Shown one piece after another: positions 16,334 to 24,698 of a stretch of DNA of 64,000 nucleotides. The position numbers were made by a program, and so were the translations under genes. Origin of the DNA: Nitrospira sp. (GTDB lineage: Bacteria > Nitrospirota > Nitrospiria > Nitrospirales > Nitrospiraceae); contig JARFXO010000001.1 in assembly GCA_029194665.1 (NCBI GenBank), forward strand, positions 1,030,484 to 1,094,483, given 5' to 3'. Within the stretch, counting starts at the first letter, position 1, and each line of letters starts with the position of its first letter. The notes under the pieces are model-generated. The model saw nothing but the letters and a program-made list of their open reading frames with translations, ran no database searches and was not told where the DNA came from.

Positions 16334-19300
16334 CTAGTCCCGTTGATGGACCCAGCTGACAAACCTACTATACATGTCGCCTTTGCCAGTATTCGTGCAT
16401 ATGGTGCTGCTGTTACTCATCTGCGAACATACCTTCGCTCCTGGGCCGGTTCCTCCGCCTCCGCCCCCTTCGTAGCCGAAGTGGACTGACAAGGCAGAGG
16501 CCATACCAACTCCAAGCGAGACTTTCGTCGTCACATTGGTATTGCTACCAAAAGTCGAAGTTCCAATAACCGGTGACGTGGAGGCAGTTCCAGTCTTGTA
16601 GAAGAGAGCATAGAGATAGCTGGCTCCATCCGAGGCGCAGAAATCGGATGTCGGAGTGAAGGTTGGGAAAAAGACCGTCCCTCCAAACAAAGCCGGAATC
16701 ACGACAGACCGTTCAGCTGAGTAGTTCGTGACGATGCTTCCATTCGTAATACTGACCGGACCTGGCAAGGTGACGCGCCAACCATCTTTCGAGGCCACCA
16801 AGCCGACCATTGAGGTCGTTCCCGTTCCATTGAACGTTGTGACACCAGGATTGGTCGGATCAGTCACTTGATTGGTGGAGCCGCTGCAAACGATGCAGAC
16901 TACCGCGTTCGTTGCATCGACAAGATCATTCGTCCAACAACTGAGCTGGTTGGACTGTGTGCAGAATCCGTTCACCACCTTGTCTTTCATGCCGTACAAA
17001 CGCTGGATAGCGTTATCCACCTTGTCGGAATTCCCGATATATCGTCCCGTCCCAAAGAAGACCCACACTTGGTTGCTGTCATCGATCGTCCAGGTCGGAG
17101 CAGCGGTCACAGGGCCTATAGGAACCGTTCCAAGTAGAGGGTCGTTGAAGGTATCGATCATTTCGGTCGGTACGCGAGTGCCTCCGTTTGGGATGCCCCA
17201 GCTGATCGGCAAACAGGGAGCTGCAGTACAGCCCATCGTGAGGCGATACATTTTCCCTCTCCAAGGCAGAGATCCATCGTGCAAGGTTCGTCCCGCATAC
17301 ACAACGTCCGTCCTGAAATCGAGATCCTTATCGGCCGAGATCAGGCCAGTCATGAAGGATCGGAGAGTCCCTACAGGCATACGGGTTACATTGATGTTGC
17401 CTATGCCAGGTCCCGCAGCCAGATCCACCGTGTAGAGAGCAGCGGTCTGGGTCGGCGGGGTTGGAAGGTCTCCTTGATAACTATTAGGACCAGACCCGAA
17501 CACGACATACCACTTCTCATTGACCTTGCTCGTTATGGCATCACCTGTCGGATTCGTCCGCACGACGGTCGGAGTGCTAGTTGTCAGACCGAGGTCAATA
17601 TCGGAGAAGGTCCATAAGAGTTTCGGATCGACTTCGGGGTTGGTGATGTCGAGGACAAAAAACGCGCTATAGAACGTACGAGGGACACCACTGATAGTGG
17701 CAGTCGTGGGAGGTGCACCAGACCCCACGGCACATCTTCCGCAACTCCCACCCATGCGGAACCCACCGATCAGAATCGTGCCCCATCCTCCGGGGTGATC
17801 GGCATCCGGCGTGAAGATACGGACATCTGCCACAGTCGGCTTGAGATCGACGTAATAGACGTGTGTATAGTCAGTCTTTGCCAACCATTGCAATTGAGGA
17901 AGCAATTGCATCGGAACAAATCCCCACAGCTCGGCTCCCAGACTTGGCCCGCTTGAATTATCAGTAGGATTCTTGGTAAACCACCCATGCTCGACGGTTC
18001 CGGGAGTCGCAGGGTCATCGCCCCTGTGATAGAACCCGCCGTTGAAGGCGTGGAGCATCCCATCATTCGCTCCCAGGTACATCACCTGGCGTCTGCTACG
18101 ATACTGCACGTAGTAGGCATTGTAGTCTTTATCGCCATATACCAGATCAAATCGAGCCCTCGGCGCGGCAACAATCGTCGGCGTGGAGTGAATCGCGTCA
18201 CCGAGTTTCCAAACCTTGAACGTTCCGCTACCGAGCGGAGACTCGATCATCCTGGTGCGCAACCCTGCCACTTCATCGCCACGGATGAAGTTGATGAGAT
18301 TCATAGCATTACTGCCACCGGAACAAACATCGCCCGGGTAGCGAAGATAGTCCCTCAAGGCGTTACAGTTCATCGTACTGAAATCGACCTGCTCAGTAGG
18401 ATCCACGAGGCCATTACTATTTGAATCAACCCATGTGAGAATCTTGCGCGATGCGGAGGGGGTGTTGGCGAGTTCCGCACCTGCCTCCCAGATCGGCTTG
18501 ATGTTCTTCAGGTCATCGCCCAGGATGGTCGGCGTGGGATTATCAGCAACACCGTCGCCGTCGAGGTCGAGGTACTTATCCACGAGCACTTTTCTATAGG
18601 TTGAGCTAAGCGGATTATTATCGTACCTCGTCGTAATGATGAGGTCGTTTTTGTAATCGAGGACGCCATCCTTTACGGTATCTTCTCTGAAGTTGCCGAA
18701 CCCATCGACGAACAGGCCATGAGCATAGCCCGTCCACTTGACGTTCGCTCCACCCTGTCCGATGTCGCTAGTGAAGAAATAGGCCTGGTAGATCGACCCT
18801 TCACCCGTCGATGATGACGACAACACGGAGACCGACGTGCCTGAGGCACTCTTTCTCAAGATGGCTGTGATCGTTGCCATCAGCCGATCTTGAAGATCGT
18901 TGACGTTCGAAGACTCGAAATAGTTGTCCGGAATTCCATCGGCTCCAGGTGCGCCTGTTGCATTGATGACCTTGTCCCATTCCGAAACCAAGTCTGGAAG
19001 ATTGTTGCTGTTGCTGTCCTCAAATCCACCGAGCTGAGCCGCGTGCATCAAAATTTCACGGCCTGCAATATTTCCGAAGGCAAAGAAGGTATAGACCGTC
19101 ACATTTTGGAATCCCTGCAAGCAATGGCCACTGACGTTCAATACAGGGATCAAGCCATCGGCTGTTCCATTGCAAGGCCGAAGGTCATTGGTATGCGCCC
19201 AATAGGCCACGTCATCAAGATAGTGATTTCCGCTGTCGGCATAATCGGTCTTATGCTCACCTAACAGAAATGGTGCCGCGGTTGACGGATGGGCGTTACA

Positions 19301-20692
19301 AGTCGTGTCGATAGGAGCCGTGGGACTGCTCGTATCTGCATTCGTGCAGTGGACTCCATGTTGACCATGGGCATAGTCCCGTATCCCAACCGGTATATTG
19401 GTGTCCTGAGTAGGCGCCCCATCAGTGACTAGAATGATGAAGGTCTTGCAACAGGCCACTTGTGTAGAAGTTGATGCCCACGCCGGCGTGTGGTTACTCC
19501 CAAAGAAATAAGGATCTCGCCCACAGGCATTCGCGATATAACCAGGAGGGCAGACTTCCGTTCCTGTCAATGCCGAGATTTCTGAACCTCCGATCGAGCC
19601 GACTCCATTGGCTTGAAACGACACTCCGTTGGAATTTCCTCCTGAAAAGGCGATGGGATAGACATACGACCCGGCCAAGTACGTAGAATTGATTTGAGCC
19701 ACATAGCGAATCGTTTCATACAACGACTCGGAAAGCGGGGTCCAGGTGGAGGGGAACGACTCCTGAACCGCATCAACCATGGCAGCTAGGTTGGTGTTGA
19801 ACGTCTCTACTCCAGAACCTGAAAAGTCGATCGACTGGCGGGACCCCACACCCACCAACATACGGGCGCCGTCACCAGTCGGTTTAAATTCAAACAGGCC
19901 GAATCGGGCAGAGGCCCCGATTTGTTGGATGACCCCTGTCGGCTCGGTGCCATATCCGATTTTTAGCCAATATTTTCCTTGACTGTAGCCATCTCCGCAA
20001 TTGCTGTCGAAAGTACTGTCATTATCAACACAAAAGTAGGCGGGACCTGTGCCTATATAGAGTGTTCCTGGAGTACCGCTGGTATCTGCCGTAGGAATTC
20101 TTCCGGCATAGGTATTGGCTCCGGATCCGGCATTATAATTCACGAGAGCAAGCTCGACATTCACTCCATTTGCCTGTGCCCGGACAGTCTTCAACGCCGG
20201 AGTTCCATTCGTAGGGCAGGTTCCATCCGCCGCCCGAGGCACGAAACAGTCACCGCCGATCATCGCTTTTTTCATCGCGTCGAATCGCCGAAACGTCGCC
20301 CAATTCAAGAAATTCCCATCCCACTCTGTGTTGCCGCAAGCTGCTGCGAGTGTCGCTTTGACCGTCGCTGGCTCGAACCGTGCGTCGGCACCCGAGTCAT
20401 AGGTGTAACAGCGCAACGTATCGAAATAGCCTGACCAACTGGTCGCGTTGTTGAAGTCCAGATCAATTGGATCCCTACAGTCCCCATCATCGTTGTTATC
20501 GCATGCGAGTCCACTCATACTGCCGGAGTTATCAAGCAATAAAACGATGTTGGGCGCAACCTGGTCGCTGACGAAGGGGGGCACGGCATAGTATTGATCC
20601 ATCGTCTGGGCTTCACCCACCCCAGACTGCACAAGACAACCGATCAGCATCAGTATGGCGGTTCCACGAAGTGCAACGTTCTCACTATTCAT
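16334..20692 (-). CDS. pilY1: PilY1-type pilus tip adhesin/assembly protein
   Basis: At 1452 residues this is a full-length PilY1/PilC1-type protein. A signal peptide (about 8-28) is followed by a von Willebrand A domain with the MIDAS start DNSGSMSG (about 55). The second half is the PilY1 beta-propeller, with segments such as MYLGANDGMLHAFNGG and WGFVPMQLLPQL. Two EF-hand-like calcium loops are visible, DLDGDGVADN (about 709) and DSNSNGLVDPTE (about 755). PilY1 sits at the tip of type IV pili with the minor pilins, controls extension and retraction, and mediates adhesion. GGAGGGTGCC precedes the ATG at 20692. It ends the set A pseudopilin operon. Confidence 0.92.
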   Translation of the reverse strand: MNSENVALRGTAILMLIGCLVQSGVGEAQTMDQYYAVPPFVSDQVAPNIVLLLDNSGSMSGLACDNNDDGDCRDPIDLDFNNATSWSGYFDTLRCYTYDSGADARFEPATVKATLAAACGNTEWDGNFLNWATFRRFDAMKKAMIGGDCFVPRAADGTCPTNGTPALKTVRAQANGVNVELALVNYNAGSGANTYAGRIPTADTSGTPGTLYIGTGPAYFCVDNDSTFDSNCGDGYSQGKYWLKIGYGTEPTGVIQQIGASARFGLFEFKPTGDGARMLVGVGSRQSIDFSGSGVETFNTNLAAMVDAVQESFPSTWTPLSESLYETIRYVAQINSTYLAGSYVYPIAFSGGNSNGVSFQANGVGSIGGSEISALTGTEVCPPGYIANACGRDPYFFGSNHTPAWASTSTQVACCKTFIILVTDGAPTQDTNIPVGIRDYAHGQHGVHCTNADTSSPTAPIDTTCNAHPSTAAPFLLGEHKTDYADSGNHYLDDVAYWAHTNDLRPCNGTADGLIPVLNVSGHCLQGFQNVTVYTFFAFGNIAGREILMHAAQLGGFEDSNSNNLPDLVSEWDKVINATGAPGADGIPDNYFESSNVNDLQDRLMATITAILRKSASGTSVSVLSSSSTGEGSIYQAYFFTSDIGQGGANVKWTGYAHGLFVDGFGNFREDTVKDGVLDYKNDLIITTRYDNNPLSSTYRKVLVDKYLDLDGDGVADNPTPTILGDDLKNIKPIWEAGAELANTPSASRKILTWVDSNSNGLVDPTEQVDFSTMNCNALRDYLRYPGDVCSGGSNAMNLINFIRGDEVAGLRTRMIESPLGSGTFKVWKLGDAIHSTPTIVAAPRARFDLVYGDKDYNAYYVQYRSRRQVMYLGANDGMLHAFNGGFYHRGDDPATPGTVEHGWFTKNPTDNSSGPSLGAELWGFVPMQLLPQLQWLAKTDYTHVYYVDLKPTVADVRIFTPDADHPGGWGTILIGGFRMGGSCGRCAVGSGAPPTTATISGVPRTFYSAFFVLDITNPEVDPKLLWTFSDIDLGLTTSTPTVVRTNPTGDAITSKVNEKWYVVFGSGPNSYQGDLPTPPTQTAALYTVDLAAGPGIGNINVTRMPVGTLRSFMTGLISADKDLDFRTDVVYAGRTLHDGSLPWRGKMYRLTMGCTAAPCLPISWGIPNGGTRVPTEMIDTFNDPLLGTVPIGPVTAAPTWTIDDSNQVWVFFGTGRYIGNSDKVDNAIQRLYGMKDKVVNGFCTQSNQLSCWTNDLVDATNAVVCIVCSGSTNQVTDPTNPGVTTFNGTGTTSMVGLVASKDGWRVTLPGPVSITNGSIVTNYSAERSVVIPALFGGTVFFPTFTPTSDFCASDGASYLYALFYKTGTASTSPVIGTSTFGSNTNVTTKVSLGVGMASALSVHFGYEGGGGGGTGPGAKVCSQMSNSSTICTNTGKGDMYSRFVSWVHQRD

Positions 20693-20753
20693 GGCACCCT
20701 CCCTCTTCTCCAACATCATCATGGATCTCTCGCAAGTGAGTTCCGCCGGAAGA

Positions 20754-21098
20754 CTATTCCGGCAAAAATAGAATCATCCGATCAATCTTGTCTTTCGAAT
20801 CCTTTTGGAGATGGAACTTCACTTCAATGTCCATTCTGAGATAACTGGCGTTCAACTCGTCGCCGTGGCGATCCAGCAGAACCGCATCAGGGGCTAAGCT
20901 ATAAGTCCTGTGGTCGATCTGAAAAGTGGTTTCATCGATACCCGTGATCATCCCGCTCTGATATCCGACCGTCATCATCGGAGGCTGTTGATCCGCACAA
21001 GTCGTCCCGGGAGCAAGCCCAACCATCGCCACAATTCCGAAGGCCACTGCATACGCTACCTTCCTATTCCAAGCGTTCTTTCGATTTAGCTTCGTCAT
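20754..21098 (-). CDS. Small exported protein between PilX and PilY1 genes
   Basis: The 114-residue product has a signal peptide (about residues 12-34, ending GTTCADQQ). A short beta-rich domain follows: GMITGIDETTFQIDHRTYSL, then DRHG and VKFHLQKDSKDKIDRMILFLP. The pattern resembles small proteins encoded next to pilY1 in other type IV pilus clusters, but I cannot name a family with certainty. The frame extends to 21167, overlapping pilX; the ATG at 21098 places the signal peptide at the N-terminus and is preferred. Periplasmic location is probable; function unknown. Confidence 0.6.
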   Translation of the reverse strand: MTKLNRKNAWNRKVAYAVAFGIVAMVGLAPGTTCADQQPPMMTVGYQSGMITGIDETTFQIDHRTYSLAPDAVLLDRHGDELNASYLRMDIEVKFHLQKDSKDKIDRMILFLPE

Positions 21099-21145
21099 GA
21101 CGCCCGGTCTCCTCTTTTCTAGCGAGTCTTGCTCATGGATACGGC

Positions 21146-21739
21146 CTATAAGAAGCGTTGCAGACAACTATCACCGCTCTTGAGGCATTGATACACGGCT
21201 ATGACGCGGCTCGTCGCGCCAGTCGCGGCATTCACAGCCCGACAGTCTATCCGGTAAACCATGTCCATCGCGGGAGTTTGTTCATCAGTTGATCCACCAG
21301 CACGCTGCTTCCCAAACTGTAGGTCGATGTCACCGCTCACATCATAATTGTTGACATTCATGACAATGTTCGGAGCAGCACCAACTCCCCAAGCCACGTC
21401 CGGACTGTTACGAATAAAATTGATCTCTTGCCCTAAAATGGCCGCGTTGGCGGCAGGAACCGGTCCGTTGGGAGCGATCAACCAGGGCATGACCTGTCCA
21501 TCGTCGATTGAATCTTTGATAACCTTGACACTCATCCCTACGCATGATTCAGCCGCGTCAGTCCCCTCTTCCACCATGCGCATGGCCCCGGCCGTCGAAT
21601 TTTCCAGACCGGTCATCGTCAATGCTGCAACACCCAGCGCTCCGGCCATGAGCATGATCATCATGACCGTCAGGAATGACACCCCTCGTTCATCAACCGC
21701 TCTCTGCCTCAGCCTCTCCAATCTGCTACATGACTTCAT
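21146..21739 (-). CDS. PilX-like minor pseudopilin (set A)
   Basis: The 197-residue protein has a prepilin-like N-terminus: a basic leader, then ERG followed by VSFLTVMMIMLMAGALGVAALTM, with cleavage expected after the Gly near residue 19. As usual for PilX, the Glu5 of mature pilins is absent. The order pilV-pilW-pilX-(small)-pilY1 matches the minor pilin operon that primes pilus assembly in Pseudomonas and relatives. It starts two bases after the end of the PilW-like gene. Confidence 0.8.
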   Translation of the reverse strand: MKSCSRLERLRQRAVDERGVSFLTVMMIMLMAGALGVAALTMTGLENSTAGAMRMVEEGTDAAESCVGMSVKVIKDSIDDGQVMPWLIAPNGPVPAANAAILGQEINFIRNSPDVAWGVGAAPNIVMNVNNYDVSGDIDLQFGKQRAGGSTDEQTPAMDMVYRIDCRAVNAATGATSRVIAVYQCLKSGDSCLQRFL

Positions 21740-21741
21740 CG

Positions 21742-23010
21742 TTAGTACCTCTGGTTTCTGAGCTCGACTGTCCTGGTCAGGATTCGTCTCCTAAACTGTA
21801 GATATGCTTGTTGCTGAGCAGGTGTGCTGTTATCGCCGAGGGCAAACACCCCATTCGCATGATTATGATCGCTGATCGTGAGTATCGTATTGGTGTTTTG
21901 GACAAGTGTTGATATTCCTTCGCCCGTTCCTTGATCGGTCCTGGTTTGTCTCGCCACGATGCTGACCTGAGCCATGCGTATTTTGTTCGTTGTCATCTTG
22001 CTGCCAGGGGGCTGAAGGAACCAGTTGACGCCGGTGATACCGGCCATAAAATCTCCCTGATCGAATGAGTTGGACCCGTTCATGTCATCGATGGTACCGT
22101 CCGGCTCTCCTCCGTTAATGTTGGCGTTACAACCGTCGCAGGCATAGGCCAGCTGGAGGTCTTCTACCCCATCCATAATCGGCACACAGGGATGAGGAAG
22201 GGGAGGACTTGGATTTGGGTTAGCACAATTGGGTGGAGTCCCAGGAAGCGGGACACCCGGTGCTACTCCGCGGACCAGGCAAGGCGCATTACCCTGACAG
22301 AGATTGAGAGGATCCGGTGGAGGAATCACTTGGTAAGTGATGCATTGGAGCAAATAGACTTGTGTGCCGTGGCCAAATGTCGATGGAGCTGGTATGGCTG
22401 GGTTCAGGTTCAAGCTTGAAGGGGTTCCTCCGGCGGCGATTCGTGATCCTGCAACACCTCCAATGGTTACCGCCATCCCAGGCAACACAGAGGCTCCGCC
22501 TGGAATCACCGCTCCCATGCCATTGACCGCATTGTTCATCAAAGGGAGCGTGGCAATCGATTGATTCGGACCGCCAATCGTCCCTGGTACAGCCGGGATG
22601 TTCAACTGCCACAGCGCCCCGACCGCGGCAATCGAATTCGTCATCGGCACAACCATTGAGATTGAATCTGGCCCAAGATCGGGGCCGCCAGGAGTATTAT
22701 CAGCTGGAATCAACGCCGCAGGCATTCCATTCACGACGCAATTGCCCACCCCTCCAAGTACCGCCCCTCCCACCAGCCCCTGCATGCCGAAACCTGCGAG
22801 CTTCAAGTCCGCCGTGATCATATCGAGGCCGGTTCTCGCTGTCGCCTGAGTATTCACCACTTGATTGGTCATTCTGGTGGTCTTTTGGGTGACCGTGAGG
22901 GCCCCTAAGCCCGCCGCTATGATCGCTGTGGTCATCATGGTAGCAACCATAATCTCAGTGAGGGTAAATCCCCGCTGGGTAAATATGATTGGATTGTGAG
23001 ATGCGATCAT
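21742..23010 (-). CDS. PilW-like minor pseudopilin (set A)
   Basis: The 422-residue protein has a type III signal, QRGFTLTEIMVATMMTTAI, with cleavage after Gly14 and Glu5 present in the mature chain. A long, Gly/Pro/Asn-rich soluble domain follows, with an insertion around residues 225-300 containing clustered Cys (LLQCITYQ, ACDGCN). PilW-type minor pilins form the initiation complex under PilY1. It is longer than typical PilW (about 270-350 residues). It is followed directly by the PilX-like gene and preceded by PilV-like. Confidence 0.82.
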   Translation of the reverse strand: MIASHNPIIFTQRGFTLTEIMVATMMTTAIIAAGLGALTVTQKTTRMTNQVVNTQATARTGLDMITADLKLAGFGMQGLVGGAVLGGVGNCVVNGMPAALIPADNTPGGPDLGPDSISMVVPMTNSIAAVGALWQLNIPAVPGTIGGPNQSIATLPLMNNAVNGMGAVIPGGASVLPGMAVTIGGVAGSRIAAGGTPSSLNLNPAIPAPSTFGHGTQVYLLQCITYQVIPPPDPLNLCQGNAPCLVRGVAPGVPLPGTPPNCANPNPSPPLPHPCVPIMDGVEDLQLAYACDGCNANINGGEPDGTIDDMNGSNSFDQGDFMAGITGVNWFLQPPGSKMTTNKIRMAQVSIVARQTRTDQGTGEGISTLVQNTNTILTISDHNHANGVFALGDNSTPAQQQAYLQFRRRILTRTVELRNQRY

Positions 23011-23043
23011 GAATCCACCTATCTTGTCCTTTGGCTGTTCATG

Positions 23044-23556
23044 TCATTCAGCAACAAGAGTCGTCTGCAAGCGAACCATTCTGAGCCGTTGGCCTGCGCC
23101 TCGATCATTCCACTGTACCTGTACAACCACTTGCCTCGCCCCTAGTGATGGATTGGCCGGAACGCCGTTAGTAACCTGAACCAGTCCTTGTACATTGACC
23201 AGATTGGATGCTTGAACCAAGTTCAACCATTGCGTACAGTCACCTTGAATCACTCGAACAACGTTGAGGGAAGCGAGCGTGGTCACGCCGGTGGGCGGCG
23301 GAGCAGGAAGGGCTGCACAATTCCCTGGACCTAGTGCCTGGAGATTGTGGTATCCCCAGGCGTACTGCCGATTGGCCTGAATGCGTTCCATCATGTCCGA
23401 CGCGATGTTCGTAACAATCGACAGGTCGTTCGCATCAACATTCTTGGTAAAGGCCATGCCTTGCATCGCCGCCATCCCCATTACGCCAACTCCGAGAATG
23501 GCGGCCGAGACCAAGACTTCCACGAGAGTAAAGCCTTTCTCACTCTGGGCATTCAT
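23044..23556 (-). CDS. PilV-like minor pseudopilin (set A)
   Basis: The 170-residue protein begins with a prepilin signal, SEKGFTLVEVLVSAAILGVGVMGMAAMQ, the canonical G/FTLVE cleavage site. The helix then gives way to NDLSIVTNIASDMMERIQANR, the pattern of PilV proteins. The start is set at ATG 23556, preceded by AGGTGA; a GTG three codons upstream is possible. It lies between the FimT-like and PilW-like genes in the same direction. Confidence 0.85.
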   Translation of the reverse strand: MNAQSEKGFTLVEVLVSAAILGVGVMGMAAMQGMAFTKNVDANDLSIVTNIASDMMERIQANRQYAWGYHNLQALGPGNCAALPAPPPTGVTTLASLNVVRVIQGDCTQWLNLVQASNLVNVQGLVQVTNGVPANPSLGARQVVVQVQWNDRGAGQRLRMVRLQTTLVAE

Positions 23557-23574
23557 CACATTCACCTGCCTTCT

Positions 23575-24084
23575 CTACTGGTTCTGAATACAAGGAGTAA
23601 TCTGTACACTGCACCATGTGACTTTGCCTGAGGGAGCCAACGAGATCGAATAGATCAAAGTAGGGTCTCGAACGCTTTGCAGCTGTATCGTCACAGGCTG
23701 CCCAGAGATCGTGCTTAATCCTCTCGGCGTAAAGCCAATCGGCGTAGCCGGCAGCGGCAGAACAAAGGTCACGTTGAGCGGCAATGTTTCGACACCCAGA
23801 GGGGCCGTGAATGTAACTTGACTCTGGGAGCCCGGGACATTGGCGGGTGTCGCCACAATCATGGCGTTGCGGCTGATGGCCGACGAGCGAGCAAACACAA
23901 GTCTATTATAGAGGCTCGTAGTCGTCTGATAGAGTTCGTGGCGAGCGTACATCATCGTGAAATTAGGAACAGCTAATGCAGCGCTTATCCCTATAATCGC
24001 GACAACGATCATGATCTCCAGCAGGGTGAACCCTTGCTGATCGTTCAGCAGTCGTCTGTCGCGTATTGCTTGCCGAACCAACAT
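23575..24084 (-). CDS. FimT/GspH-type pseudopilin (set A)
   Basis: The 169-residue product has the signal QQGFTLLEIMIVVAIIGISAALAVPN, cleaved after Gly19, then a GspH/FimT domain. The soluble part includes SSAISRNAMIVATP and ends with a short Cys-containing tail (WCSVQITPC) that may form a disulfide. It is the first gene of the set A minor pilin operon, which runs on through PilV, PilW and PilX to PilY1. Set B, upstream on the same strand, begins with a paralogous protein. Confidence 0.82.
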   Translation of the reverse strand: MLVRQAIRDRRLLNDQQGFTLLEIMIVVAIIGISAALAVPNFTMMYARHELYQTTTSLYNRLVFARSSAISRNAMIVATPANVPGSQSQVTFTAPLGVETLPLNVTFVLPLPATPIGFTPRGLSTISGQPVTIQLQSVRDPTLIYSISLAPSGKVTWCSVQITPCIQNQ

Positions 24085-24369
24085 GGCTTCTCCTCATCGA
24101 GCAAAGGGCATGCCGCTCTGAGCACCGCTGCTCCATCGCGTAACCCCTTGATGTGATGGTATTCTCACGCTACCGAACCCAAGTAAATGCGGTCATTTTT
24201 CGTGCTCAGCAGGGACAATTTTCCGCTGGGACGTTGTACGGTTTTTGTACACGGAGCGGTTGTGTAGCGTTCAGAATGCTTGAACAATCGCTCCGGCAGA
24301 TGACAGAGAGTTATGACAACAGACGTATGATCGGGTAGGATTCAACCTGGAGAGGTGAAAAGGAATCGT

Positions 24370-24690
24370 ATGAAACAAGATTCTCGCAAGGTCCAGCGGT
24401 TCGCCGTCCAGCTTCCTTGCAAATTTGGGAGCGATAAGGACAAGTTGAACGGAATGGTCTTAAACCTTTCAGCACAGGGATGTGCCATGCTGGCGGAGCA
24501 ACTTCCGTCCGTATCGACCTACATTTCTCTGGAGATCGATCTCTTGAACGGCGAAGCTCCTGCCGACATTGAATTGGCTGGAGTTCGCTGGATATCCGGA
24601 CAACGATGTGGGCTGGAGTTTATCCGCGTCTCACCCGAAATGTTGACGCGGTTACAGGCTTTCGTTTTGCTGCTGGAGAAGACGTCTTAA
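24370..24690 (+). CDS. PilZ-domain protein
   Basis: This 106-residue single-domain protein has a PilZ signature in reduced form: RKVQRFAVQLPCKF (the RxxxR c-di-GMP region is partly kept), then MVLNLSAQGCAML in place of (D/N)xSxxG, and the closing GLEF. PilZ proteins bind c-di-GMP or control pilus ATPases. It lies on the opposite strand between the set A pilins and the PilB-like ATPase, and probably modulates this pilus system. The ATG at 24370 has AAGGA upstream; the GTG at 24355 is an alternative start. c-di-GMP binding needs testing because the second motif has Ala-Gln-Gly spacing. Confidence 0.8.
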   Translation: MKQDSRKVQRFAVQLPCKFGSDKDKLNGMVLNLSAQGCAMLAEQLPSVSTYISLEIDLLNGEAPADIELAGVRWISGQRCGLEFIRVSPEMLTRLQAFVLLLEKTS

Positions 24691-24698
24691 CCTGAGCC

